In this document: in pieces, positions 44,201 through 55,154 of the stretch | Position numbering within the stretch: the stretch's first letter is position 1 | Layout: every line of letters begins with the position of its first letter | DNA from: Asterochloris sp. CNOR1 | Taxonomy: Eukaryota > Chlorophyta > Trebouxiophyceae > Trebouxiales > Trebouxiaceae | DNA: 64,000 nucleotides | NCBI GenBank assembly: GCA_963969365.1 | Contig: OZ017751.1 | Location: forward strand, 1,426,001 to 1,490,000 | Reading direction: 5' to 3' | Notes under the pieces: generated by a model | The model's input: only the letters and a program-made list of their open reading frames with translations | What the model was told of the DNA's origin: nothing | Database searches by the model: none | Made by a program: the position numbers and the translations under genes

Positions 44201-46783
44201 CAGGCAGCTTGGGCCTCCTCAGGGTCTAGATAACTACTCATGGGAGCCAACTCACATGGAGCACAGCCAACATGGGCACAAGAACGTCAGCCACACTGTC
44301 TACATCCCCGGGCTGTGGCTCACCCAGCAGGTATGGCGGCCACATACATTGGTTGCATTTTGTTGAGCAGATGGCCCCTTGAGAACAGCAGAAGGCAGCT
44401 GTGTTTGCTAGGACGTGCCTCAAAGCACAGATCAGTGCAGGACCTCATCAAGCTGTGACCAACAACATTCAGGCAGGGCTGCCATCCAGCTAGGTAGCCC
44501 AGGCAGTTGTGCACACCTTTTGAGGCAGCAGATTGCTGCTGAAGAGCTGAAGTATGCTGGACTCACCCTAAGCACCAAAACCTGAATCCAAGCAGTGTCG
44601 AAGTCTCCAGAGAAGGGTCGCTTCACCCACGGAATGTCTCCATTTTGGCGCAGCTGAATCACTGTGGCAGTATCATTGGACAAGGGCAGCGGCCCTACCT
44701 GGACAGCAGGAGAAAGGTCTACTCAGTACATGACTTTGCCCAGACGGTCAGCCTGCAGGTCGCTGGCAGCCAGAGGGCTGCTGCACGGCAGTCTGCTGAG
44801 GGGACCATGCAGCCCATAGAACCCCGTACCCTGCAACTGCAGGACATCGCCCAAGCAGACGCTGTCTTCCGACACATGTTGGCGCAGGCACAGGAACCAT
44901 GTCAGATGCTCTCAATGCACCTGCTGCAACTCACCGAGTATTCCATGATGTCGGGGGGGTCCATCTCGCCTCGTTGCACGATGGCCAGCCCATATCTGCA
45001 GGGTGGAGAGCATTGCCTTAAAATGCACACTGCAGACAGACAAGGCTGGTGTGCACCCTGAGCGCAAGCTCCTGTGCAGTGCACAGTGCACACACAGTGC
45101 ACAACACCACTTGCATGGTCTGTGGCCGTCATCATTGAGGTTGTACTGAGGTCATCTGAGGCAGGTGCACAGCAGCAGCCTTTATATGGTTGACAGCAGT
45201 AAGGCACAGCAAAAAGCCCCTGCCTTAGTGGCCTGGGGCCATTGCCATCCAGGTAGGCCAGTGCTTCTGCCTTCTGAGGCGGCAGCAGCTCTACCCTCAG
45301 CAGGGCATTGTCGTAAGGCTGCAAGCATTGGTGCATCCTGTCAACAGGAAGCCAGGCTGGCAGTCAGCATCCGCTGAGTCCAGGAGGTGATGGCTGCAAA
45401 ATGAACACTGCAGTGCACAGTGCTGCTAAGTTGGGACTTGAGAGCTGCCTCCTCAAGCAGCCAGGCGTGCAGCATAGGAAAGCAACGGGCTACTCACAGT
45501 GGGCAGGCTGGTGCCCACGCCTGGGGGGCCTGTCTCATTGGCAACAAAGGTGCCTAGCACATCTTCCTGCACGGCAGGAACAATGGGACTTTGATCTCCA
45601 GGAGAATGCAACAGCAATGATCTCCAGACCTGCCAGCGCAGGAGCACCTGTACACAGTGCAGCCAAATGGCTGCAGTATGCTCTGGGATGGCATGTGCTC
45701 TCACACAGCGATACACGTGAGGATCTGCACGTCCAGCTAAGGGCCCATAACAGCAGCTCTGCAGGAGCCCCAGCCCAGGTGCAGCTTCCCATCAGAAGTG
45801 CAACACACACTGGCTGAGCATTCAGCCTCACACTCAAGCCAACAGTCTGGCACGCTGACACTTACCAGCAGGAACATGACAGAGTATATCTCGAAGCTGC
45901 TGAGCTGGTCAAAGATGGACGACTTGGGAGAGGGCAGGCTGTGGTTGCCGTCCAGCACGTCACCATACAGGCCAGAGGGGACAGGGCAGGCAGGGAATGT
46001 GGCGTTGGGGGCGTACTCCTCACGCTGGACAGCATCTGGGGGTCCATTGGTAGTGAAGGCAGCAGCAAGCATGGCGGCTAAAGTCAAGAAAGCAGCAGTT
46101 GGCATCATGACTGGCAGCAACAGTGGCAGCTGCAGCACAAACAAACCAGCTGGGTCATCAGGGCACAGCCTCAGGCAGTCTGGCAAGGCATGGCTTTGGC
46201 CAGTGTATCTGTGGACAAGCACAACTAAGTGGGCATGTGAAGGCGGCCTCGCCAGCTGAAGACGACAAGCATCGACTGGATTTCTGACCCGCAGGCAGAA
46301 GGTCTTCAAGGCAGCACTGGCCCTGCCAGAACATGCAGTGAGTGCGAGGCTGGTGCTCACCGCCCTGCCCAGGGACCACGCCAGGGCTCGCCTGTGGAGC
46401 GGCTGCTGCCACGCCAGGGGGTGTCAGCCCAGCTGAGCCTCCTGTGTGCAGCCCTGCACATAGAAGTATGCCTTTCCAGGTTGGCACAGCGGAACGCGTG
46501 GCAGAAAGTGCATATGAGTGCATTTGCAGGTCTGCCAAGCAGCCTGCCCCACTGCTGGCGATCATACACTCCTGCCAAAGTAGGGATGCAAGTGCAATCA
46601 GGCTCAGCAAGTGCAGACGTGTGCCATCACAAGCAGGCACATAGGTGATTAGGGCCAGCCACCTGCGAGTACAGGCGAGGCAGCGGGCGCCTCGTCTTGT
46701 ACCAGCAGCGCTGCTGCCGGCCCTGGCGCCGCCAAAGGCTCAGGGGCAGCAAAGCTCTGAGCTGACACAGCTGCAGGGTGCAT
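38290..46783 (-). CDS. Copper amine oxidase, animal AOC/diamine-oxidase-like
   Basis: Oxidises primary amines to aldehydes with release of H2O2 and ammonia. Exons: 46783-46663, 46149-45866, 45566-45498, 45318-45224, 44995-44935, 44698-44567, 44312-44256, 44042-43830, 43396-43298, 43145-43067, 42895-42758, 41952-41797, 41669-41585, 41458-41414, 41350-41305, 41223-41175, 41032-40936, 40645-40435, 40083-39975, 39597-39487, 39282-39200, 38949-38850, 38646-38510, 38424-38290; they close to 903 residues. Visible parts are an N2-domain motif LLPPQKAEALAYLDGNGPRP, the catalytic YFD before RGVDCP, ENYDY (Tyr that becomes topaquinone), HDH and QHLPRREDVP (copper His) and VDLDVGGTNN. A hydrophobic segment at about 46110 suggests a membrane anchor or signal. 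Start is uncertain: an ATG at 46108 would give a signal peptide alone. Exon 11 may end at 42737 instead. Two or three introns are GC-AG. Confidence 0.93.
40690..40736 (-). repeat. Decayed copy of amine oxidase exon 18 start in intron 17
   Basis: The minus strand reads CACTGCCCGCTGCTGCAAGT, then CACATGAGGACGGCAGCATT. It matches the true acceptor region CACTGCCCACTGCTGCAGGT, then CCATCAGGATGGCAGCATCC, about 70 bases away. The acceptor AG has become AAG. Confidence 0.85.
42531..42790 (-). repeat. Duplicated exon 11 3' edge of amine oxidase
   Basis: The minus-strand GAGCACAGGCGAGTACAAGC at the end of exon 11 (42746-42765) recurs exactly about 203 bases downstream in intron 11 (42543-42562), followed in both by CCTGC-GGGT-like sequence. 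A weaker third match (GCGTACAAGTTGTGCCCC) lies near 42231. The copy retains CAGGCGAGT, a possible GC donor. Confidence 0.85.
44110..44205 (-). repeat. Decayed copy of amine oxidase exon 8 5' part in intron 7
   Basis: The minus-strand copy starts near 44198 after CACGCCACTGTGCAAG and follows the true exon (start 44042, after CGCCATTGTGCAG) through GATGCAT, CTCT-AG-A, TCCTCC and CCCCAGC-AGCTG. The copy is about 95 bases long and no longer coding. Flanking intron sequence is duplicated too. Confidence 0.8.
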
Positions 46784-47404
46784 CTGCAGGGTGCCATCAT
46801 CAAAAGCCGCCCCCAGCTGCTCTCCAGGGGCCTGCTGCAACTCACCTGCACAGCACACGGTGCCTACCTCAAGGTGCAGCACATGCTTGGGGCCAGCTGG
46901 TACTGGCTACGTGAGTCAATGATCAGTTCACGAAGGCCACACATGCTGCATGAAGTGCCTCTGGCATCTGATTGACTGCTGCAACTCCTTTTGAAGCAAG
47001 GCGTCTGTCAAGGCAAGGCTGAGGCACAAAAACTGACTGCCCCAGAAAGTAGCCCAGGGAGATGCAGCCAGCATCGAGGCAAGATTGGCCCACTCACGGC
47101 GGTGCCTTGCTGCATGCTCGTTGCTGGCTGCAGACCCTGAGCAGTGTGTCGGTAATGCAGTCAATGCAGTCAACAGTGTTCCACATGCCGTCCATGTCAG
47201 CAGCATGATGCAAATCGCTAGTGTTTGCTGTGCTGGAGTGACGTGTGCCTTGCAGGCGAACCTATCGGCCGCTCCAAGCATGTTTTGCAACCGTCACACC
47301 AAAATAGCTGGTCTGAGCTCTGCTGTTCAGGTATGTGAGATGCTTTGCATCTGTTATGGTCTGCCAGCTCTAAGACTTGCTGAACACCCTTTGGCAGGAG
47401 CAGC
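46784..47404. other. Divergent intergenic region, amine oxidase / 2OG oxygenase
   Basis: A 621-base spacer between opposite starts. No exon with support; both 5' UTRs and promoters are presumably here. If the amine oxidase starts at 46108, the spacer is longer and 46663-46783 is not coding. Confidence 0.45.
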
Positions 47405-49021
47405 ATGGCAGCTGTCCGGTTCCCAAATCGCGGCAGATCACAGCAACAGTGTGTCCCAGACCTGCCGCGGGGAAATCAGGTCCTGAGCAGGCTGCTCCTT
47501 GGTCTCAGCGCTGTCTGGCTGCTGTTCGCAGTGCTGCTTATTGCCCAGGCCCTGATAGGCTTCAGTCTGTGGGGCCAACTCCTTGGCAGCCCCAAGGTGC
47601 TGGAGCCAGCAGGTGAGCACATGCAGGAGCCCTGCCATTCACACCAGGACTCACCTTGGATGCACCGCACCAGGCAGATACGAGAGCACTGTCACTGCCT
47701 CTTTGAGCTCCTGCACCCGGCAGGTGCCTCGATTACATATCGGGTGTGGCCTGCAGAGCAGACACAGCCAGCAAATGCACCGCCCTCCTGGGCTGTGGCC
47801 ATGTTCAAGGGCCAGATGTCCCAGCCCCAGGCTGACATGCTGGCGCGGCAGATCCTGGCGTCACCCTACACCCGCCCCAACGGAGAGGGCAACCTGAATG
47901 GGGCAGCCTTCGGCAAGACATGTGAACCCAGGACTGGCTGTCTGCCAAGAAGCGCCTCAGTAGTCCTGCAGCCGCCGTTGCTCAGCAGTGTTGTAGCCAA
48001 CCAACTGTGCTCTGATGCAGGGGGTTGGGTTACGCAGTTCACAAACAGAGGCGCTAGGGAGCTGTTTGCAGGTGGGGCACCGGCCGCATCCATCTGACAC
48101 CTGCGGCCGGCGGGCAACCTGACACTCTGCCAGATTCTGCGCTGCAGACGAGCATCTGGCCGTGTTCCAGCCAGTCTGGGAGCAGCAGAGGGCTCTTGCC
48201 TGCCCTGGGTGCAATGCCTGGGTCTTCAACTCCCTGGTCAGCCCAGATGGCAAGGGCACCGCTGAGTGGCACCGGGATGATACCTTCAGTGAGAAGCGCG
48301 CTCAGCGCTGCATGTGCTTGGTGCGCTGCAACCTGAACGCTGTCGTGGCTGTCGGCCACTGCTGATGTCCAATCAGCACACCTCTCCTGCTGTAGCCTGA
48401 CCAATCAGCAGTGCCTGACTGCGCTCTGCCTGATCTCTGCAGGTCTGGCCAATGTCACTGCTGAACCCATGGGAGACCGCCTTGTGCCAAAGCAGGTGTC
48501 GGTCCTGTGAGTCCTGCATTCTGCTGCTGTGGTCCTCAGCAGTGACTTCGAGACCTCGCCGCTGACACATGCTGCTGCAGGTATCTGGTGATGCCTTCTC
48601 AAGGTCAGTTGCTCTGATGTCACAGGCTGCCTGTGTGACAGCACTGCTCCCATGGACACAATGTGCCCGCCTGCAGGGGGTGGCCTCGCTGTCTCCCACA
48701 CGCCAGACATTCAGGCGGGCTCGGTGCTCACATTCACGCCAGAGGCGGGAGACACAGTTGTGTTTGACGGCAGGTGGGCTTCTGACTGGCTGCTAAGAAA
48801 GGGCAGGTCCTCAGGACACGGCCAGCAGCCAGCACCAAATGGCGCTGGCCTGCAGGCTGCCCCATGCAGTCATGCCGTTTCCACAGGCAGAGGGGGGCGC
48901 ACAGCTGCCACGCGTCACGTTGGTCTGCGAGCACTACATGCTGAATGCCACGGAGCTGCAGGGTGTGACCAAACACCTCAAGCTCCCGGGCATCACTGCA
49001 GCACCTCACCATGGGACATAA
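47405..49021 (+). CDS. Membrane-anchored 2OG-Fe(II) oxygenase, P4H-like
   Basis: Probable Fe(II)/2-oxoglutarate-dependent hydroxylase of the secretory pathway. Exons 47405-47612, 47724-47921, 48148-48288, 48443-48506, 48581-48603, 48677-48773, 48856-49021 give 298 residues. Residues about 28-56 are a type II signal anchor (LLLGLSAVWLLFAVLLIAQA). The catalytic core has EWHRDDTF (HxD iron site), SVLYLVMPSQGGGLAV, DTVVFDGRLPHAVMP (second iron His) and RVTLVCEHYML (the Arg expected to bind 2-oxoglutarate). This order is that of prolyl-4-hydroxylase-like domains, but the substrate is unknown. Exon 2 could end at 47912 with a GC donor in the same phase. The last exon begins at 48856; a nearer CAG at 48894 would break the conserved end. 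Confidence 0.87.
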
Positions 49022-49284
49022 GGCAGTCGGCTGGTGATCAAGATGCGCAGGCTGCTGGCATTCCGAGCTTCCACTGCAGCCTCAAAAGCAAATCCTTGGG
49101 GGAATCTCTGACCTTGGAGGCCATTTATAGGCTGGATTTGCCAGACTTACTCAGATTTGCTGTGCTGACAGCTGCGCGCGGGTCTTCATCTGTTGTTCGA
49201 GCCTTGTGCCAGCTTAGTTGCTTTAGCCTTTGCACTCCCAGGCAATTGAAGATGATCATGTCCAAAGTGTTCATGTCGCCCACT

Positions 49285-52200
49285 TCATTTGATGGGCAGC
49301 ACTCCTGCTGCAAAGCTAGTGCAAGCAAAAACGCCTCCAATGCAGGCAGCAAGCTTCACAAGAAGTTGCAAGAAGGACTGCCCACTGCTTGCATCCAGCT
49401 CCACGCGGATGGGGCTCATCTCGTATCTAAAATAGATGGCTGGCATCTGAGCTTCATGCTGATGCACCTGCTTGAAATACTCTGTCACACTATACTGATT
49501 GGCAAAAATGGCGCTGCCTGCACAGAGCAGTCCCGGAAGTTAGCTTGTGCAGGTAGCTTGAATGGCCAGCAGTTCTGGAACACAGCAGACTCAATGGCCC
49601 ACAGCAGCCACGGCAGGTGCGTGAGTCTCTGGGAGAAAGCGGCAGCGAGCGCAGTTATAGAGCGCAGTTATCCCAGGCAAGTAGCAGCAGCCACAATCAG
49701 AGCGACAGCTGACCCCTGGACTTCCTGTAGACCGTCGGCACCACTTTGATGAAGTAATTGAAGACGCCAGTCTCCTCATCCACACGCCTGGTGTACCCTG
49801 CAGCAGGCCCAGGTCCTGTCTGCATGTATGCAGGGAAGTGCTGTCCATTCTGCAACGGTGACAGTGTGGACAGCACACAAACCCAGCAGCGTGGTGCCCT
49901 CCGTGGCAATGCGCTCACCGTCCAGAGGATTGACCTGCCCTGGAAAGTGTGGTCCAAAGTGCACTGAGTGGATGGTATGAGTCATGTTCAGCTTCGCATT
50001 GTCGGCTGGCAGCTGCAGGTAGTAATGGCACATGCTTGACACTAAGTGGCAGGGGAGGCGGTGGCGGCTTTCATAAAAACCAGAAACACAAGTGCAGTCA
50101 GGCCAGCAGGCAGGGGACCAATTTTTGAAGCTCCAAGATCAAACACAACACATTCCCCTCACCTCAATATTGTGCATCATCCCATCCTGGTGTGCCACCT
50201 GCTCCTGCAGGGCTTTGGCCAGCGCATCCTGCGTCTGCACAGTGCAAACAAAGAGCAGTGAGCAGTCCCATACGCTTCAGCATCAGACGTCTGCAATTGT
50301 GTGCTGCCTTAATTGCACAATGTATGTGCAGCTTCAATCTCAGCCTTCCCAGCCTGTGCAGACGAAGTCAATCCGTGGTGCTGCACCAGCTGCATCACCA
50401 CAGGTTGCTCAAAGCAAAGCAGGCAGCCATCTGCCATCTTGAGCAGCTGGAGGCAAGTTCAGCGTTGCAGCCACGGTGCTGCAGGCAAGAGAAGCATCTG
50501 CTCACCGATTTAAGCATGAAGTAAGAGGAGGCATGCACCCCCAGGTGGAAGTTGCCTGCAACACGCTGCACATCTAGCCAGCCCCAGATGTTGCACCCCT
50601 CCTTGTCATCAATGGCCTTGTTTAGCAGGTCTGCTGGCTCCTGGAAAAGTGCAACAGAGCATCAGCTAGCGCTCGATTGCTGAGTTGAGCACGCATATGG
50701 GCTGCTCTTGCCAAGCACCACCTGTGGCAAAAATATGTGTGAAGGGCCAGCTGCAGAAGATGCGGGTAGCACTGCAGCCCAGGCAAGCCACAGGGACGGC
50801 AGCAGTGCCAGTGCACTGCAGGAACACTGGCCAGGACCTGCTGCACAGCCTTGAGCAAAGCTTCCATCACATTCAGATGGGGTGCGATGCCTCCTCTTCA
50901 AGCACTTCCTTAGCAATCTGCACTGCAGTGAGCCCACTGCTCACTGGCCTTTCTGAACCAACCCAAGTCTGAGAATGGCCTCACATCTCGCATTGGGCGC
51001 AGCATGAAGTGTGTCTGCCAGGCTGGTTTAGCAGGGATGAACTCCTTATAACCCAGGTGCCGCCCCTGTGAATCCGTCCGCATCTTGTGGATCTCGCCGT
51101 TGTGCGCCAGCGACATGGTGCTGCAGCAGCAGACAAAGCATGCTGTGGCTGCTTGATGAAGCAGCACCAATGTATGCCAGAAACTTGCTGCTCCAGCAGC
51201 CCCTCAGCTGCTGTGAGACGCTTGGAAGAGCAGTGCTGCCTTGAGGGCTGTGATCACTTTTATGGCAGTACAGCACATGGCAGGCACGTCATCTGCAGTG
51301 ATACCTCTGTGAGCAGCCTCATTGCACTGATGTCGCACAACAGCAGCACGGCAAGGCCTGTGCAGGGCAAACGCTTGTGTGAGGCACCCACGTGTCATCG
51401 CCATGCTCGCCAGAGATGTCCACCACGTCCAAGCTCACAACTGCAGGCAAACCAAGGTCTAGACACCCACAACTTCAGCCAGCAAACTTCTCTGTGTTTG
51501 TTGCGCAGCTGGCAGCGAGTCAGTACAAGAGGCAGCTGCACACCAGCCTGCTGGCTCTTCAGGGGCAACTGCTATGGCTTCAACAACGGCAGCAGCTTGC
51601 AGAACGTGGTGCAGCAGCTTGTCAGAGCGGAGGACCTCCCTTCGTATTGACAGCAGGCTCTCACTGGGCATGCCAGGCAGCTTCAGCTGCTAGGCACTCA
51701 CGTCCGCAGGGCAGCATGGGGGTGCTGATATTGAGGTGTATGCGCATGTGCTGTCCCCGATGTGTGTCCACTACCATCTGCTGCAACCAGCACAGTGCAG
51801 TGACGTTGTCAAGTGTACTTGTCTTGTTCATATAAGCTGCAAAGCACTGCCAGGCTTAGCCAGCATTGGTGTGCCAGTCAGCACAAGGCAGTGAAGTTGA
51901 GAGGTACACAGAGCATTTGCTGTAAAGAGCATCACATGGTGACACTGCCAAAAGGCTTTGATCACTGCGAGATGCTTGGCCGGACATCGTCACAAGTCAG
52001 GCTGGCAGGCACTTTTTGCAGGCTTCTTCAGTGTGGTGAGCCCCCACTGCAGAGCTCTGCCGGTCCAACATCAGCTCAGGCCTGCCAAATGAAAGGCTCA
52101 CTGTTGACAATTTCTCTGGCCACAGGTATCTGCCGATCTCTGAGGCTGCCAGGCAGATGGCCAACACAGCGCCTGAGACTGTCACTGCAGGTAAGCAATG

Positions 52201-52339
52201 AGGCAATCTTCAGCTGGTTCCATTCTGCAAACACAGCAACAGGTGAAGCCTTGCCTATGGCTCCAAGAGCTGATGGCTGCACCAAGTGGGACTCTGCACG
52301 TCCATAAGCACTGAGTTTGCTGACTTTGGCCCATTTCAT
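49285..52339 (-). CDS. ERGIC3/Erv46-like ER-Golgi cargo receptor
   Basis: Two-pass membrane protein of COPII/COPI vesicles, expected to pair with an Erv41-type partner. Exons 52339-52255, 52184-52102, 51777-51702, 51440-51392, 51120-50985, 50640-50506, 50234-50163, 50012-49883, 49797-49714, 49517-49285 close to 360 residues. N-terminus: KLSAYGRAESHL, then TM1 (VTVSGAVLAICLAASEIGRY). Lumenal motifs are VVDTHRGQHMRIHLNISTPM, LPC, SLDVVDISGEH, EGCNIWGWLDVQRVAGNFHL, MTHTIHSVHFGPHFPGQVNP, FNYFIKVVPTVY and FANQYSVTEYFKQ. TM2 is LQLLVKLAACIGGVFACTSF. The chain stops a few residues after TM2, lacking the cytosolic tail usual in this family. The Cys-rich loop of ERGIC3 is also absent. Intron 1 is GC-AG (donor at 52254). 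Confidence 0.9.
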
Positions 52340-52554
52340 GGGCCAAGTACAAGTTCAGGCAAGGGCTGTTTCTCCTAGGACTAAAGGCTGTGTAGATGTG
52401 GCTTGAGCCCAGCAGTGGGTCAGGATCTGTTGCTCAGCATCTCAATGCTTTGTAAGGGATCTGATGGCTTGCTGAAACTATCAATAGCTCCAGGGCTCGG
52501 CCGGGCTAACATGTGCAGGTCAATGGTTTCCGTACTTTTTCTTGTTGGCAGCAT

Positions 52555-55004
52555 ATGACCTGCAAACCAGAACTTGACAAGAGCGTCATGTTGGCTGTGG
52601 ACAAGGACACGCTCCTGCAGTGGATATACGAAGAGACTGGCACTGCTTTGGACGATTTTGGTGGTCTCTCAGATGGCTCGGTCCTGCACCAGGTGCCTTC
52701 TGGCTTGCCATGCACCGGCCAGCATACAGAGCTGCCAGACACTGGGCTTCCTGCATTGGAAATTGTTCAATGCCTTCACAGGCGCTTACTCATGCCCTGA
52801 AACACTTCTTCCTGTGCAGTTGTTTGGCATTGTCTTCCCTGATGTAGTGCGGCAGAGGCACCGGCAGCTTCAGGTCTGAAGTTGGTTTTTGCTATTCCCT
52901 CCTGAGGGCTCTGCCTTCCACGGCTGCTCCCACGTGCAGAGTCCAACGCCTGGCGCAAGCCATTCCAACAGGCCAGACTCTGCCAGCCTGCACTGGAGCA
53001 TCCTGCGCTACGTGTTCCTGGACCTCGCCCTGCCCCTGCGGCTCTTGGACATCCCGGCCTTAAAGGTGTGCAGCCCGAGCAGGCCAGGCACAGTCAAATC
53101 AGGCTTCTCTGCAGGCGCTCCCTTCTTGCTCACATTGTGGCGCAGCAGGCTCCCCTCACCTTTTGTTCCTGTTTCAGCGGCAAGGATAAAGCAGTGTCGC
53201 TGCCTGTGCAGGCAGGCAGGTTCAGAGCTTGCTGGAACATCCTGGTGCTGGCATTCTTCTGCCGGCGGCTGGCTCAGCAGCGCAACAACGACAGCTTCAC
53301 CTGCTACTTTGCTCACACCCTGAGCAAGGAGTTGTCAGCCTTCCTCCAGAGTAAGGTGTGCGGAATGTGGTCCCTGTGTGTTCCCTGATCTTTCCAGTGC
53401 ATGCGGCCAAGCTGATCCTTCCCATGCAATGCAGCATTGCAGCAGGATTAGTCTGCAAGCACCCCAGTCCTGGCAGGCCAGGCTGTAGCGGCAGTGCCCT
53501 GCTTTGTACGCTGCTGGGACATACTGCAGCTCACTGTGTGCAGGCTTGTGTGGCAGCCCTGCGCAAGGCTGGTGCTCTGCCGCAGCAGCGCGATGGCCAG
53601 GAGCCGTGGCCGCAGCGACCCGCCTCGCCGCGCAGTGGAGGCCACCGGGGGCCGCTGCAGCTGCTGCAGAGCCGCGGGGATGACGAGCCAGATGCCAGCC
53701 GGGCACCAGACAGGGACGAGGTTCCGAGGAGGACAGTCGGGATCAGTGCTGGAGGCAGCATACAGCCGCTGCAGCAAGGGGGCAACCAGATGCAGGGCAG
53801 CCTGGCCCACACGCCAGCAATCCAGGAACACTTAGTGTCTCAAGAGCACATACAGCCTCTCGAGGAAGCCCCTGCAGCTGTGCGCAGGCCTCACCAGCAG
53901 GTGGCCACGACGCCAGCCCATCTGAACTACAGGCCCTTCCTGGAGGATGCAGCAGCAGATGTACAGCATGTGCACAGGGCACGGGTGTCTGCCAGGCAGC
54001 CGAGGGCAAGGGCCGCAGCAGTGCCCAGCCCTGAGCTGCATGTCTCCAAGAAGACAACAGCCCAAGCTCAGGTTGAGACGCAGCATCGGACCCCCCTCTC
54101 TGAGGAGCACTCTGCTGGCCAGTCCTCCTGCCAGGAGCATCACGATGGCGGCACGCAGCAGCCAGCTGGAGCAGGCGACAGCTGGCAGGGGGTACCCCCT
54201 GCAGGCCAAGCAGGGCCTGCGCCTCGGCCACCACCTGCTGTGCAGCCTGCATTGCCGCAGCATAGCAGGATCCCTCCTGTGGAACGGGAAGCAAGTGCTG
54301 CTGAGCAGCTGTCAGCTCAGCACCAGCAGGCGCGCTTCTGTGGTAGTAGCAGGAGTCAGTGGCAACCTGATCATACTGACGGCGATGGGGACGCACTCTA
54401 TGAGCCAATCTGTGGCAAAGACAGTGCTGGTAGGCTGCTGCTTAAGTCGAGCGGTAACCGTGAGCTGCCCTGCATCTGGCTCCTGTCCAGCCTTGCTGCC
54501 CATGGGAGTCAGCAGTGCTGACCCGCATGCGCTGCTGCACTGCAGGCGTGTTGATGCGGAAGCTGGTGCGCAGACTGGCGATGGTGCAGGTCAATTTGGC
54601 GACTCTGGCTGGCAGCGAGACTGCTGGAGAGCAGTATGGCAGCGCACAGTGGCATAGCCAGTGCCTGAGGGAGATGCATTACCTGCAGGCCCTTCTTGCA
54701 GAGACACAGGTGTGTGCAGTGGAGATCTTGGCACACTGTTTATTGGCGTGGTGACCTGCATACAGCAATCATTGCCCTGCAGGTCCACTTGAAACGAGCA
54801 GGGCCCATAAGCAGGCATCAGCAGCTGAAGGCACGAATGGAAGCCCTCATAGATGACAGCAGCAGTGATTCTTCAGGCTGTGCCGCAGGCCATGAATCCA
54901 TGCAGAAGGATACTGCAGGTCTGAGTGAAGTACCCCAGCACATCAAAGAGATTCTTCAGCAGTCCAGAGCCAGGCGCAAGCGCCAAGGACAACAATTGCG
55001 GTAG
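52555..55004 (+). CDS. Unknown protein with calponin-homology-like N-terminus
   Basis: Function not recognised. Exons 52555-52692, 52820-52873, 52940-53067, 53178-53355, 53544-54429, 54546-54709, 54783-55004 close to 589 residues; exon 5 could instead end at an in-phase GTAACC 24 bases on. The first ~165 residues look like a calponin-homology or NN-CH/Hook-type helical domain: LLQWIYEETGTALDDFGGLS, DGSVLHQLFGIVFPDVV, SILRYVFLDLALPLRLLDIP and ACWNILVLAFFCRRLAQQR. About 295 residues of Gln/Pro/Ala/Arg-rich disordered sequence follow. A helical stretch (VLMRKLVRRLAMVQVNLATL) and a basic tail (QQSRARRKRQGQQLR) end the protein. CH-like domains of this kind occur in microtubule, kinetochore, augmin and cilium proteins; any such role here is inference. 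Tail-to-tail with CTNNBL1, 150 bases apart. Confidence 0.75.
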
Positions 55005-55154
55005 CAAAATGAACGCCACATCCAGACAGCAGCACAGCTTGCAGACATGCATTACGACCACTTAAAACATAAAAAAGGGTTATTCTACTGGAAAGAAACC
55101 ACAGGGAGCGTCAAAGGCTGGCACCACTTAGCTGGTATACTGAGAGCTGCACAT

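Noticed and set aside
49285-49494. An acceptor at 49495 (CAATCAG before TATAGTG) as the start of the last ERGIC3 exon
   Set aside because: The acceptor at 49518 keeps phase 1 with the previous exon and includes the conserved residues before NQYSVTEYF.
48652-49749. A 365-codon open frame downstream of the 2OG oxygenase
   Set aside because: Only its first part coincides with a real exon (48677-48773); beyond that the conserved enzyme end is in another frame, and the rest runs across the antisense of ERGIC3.
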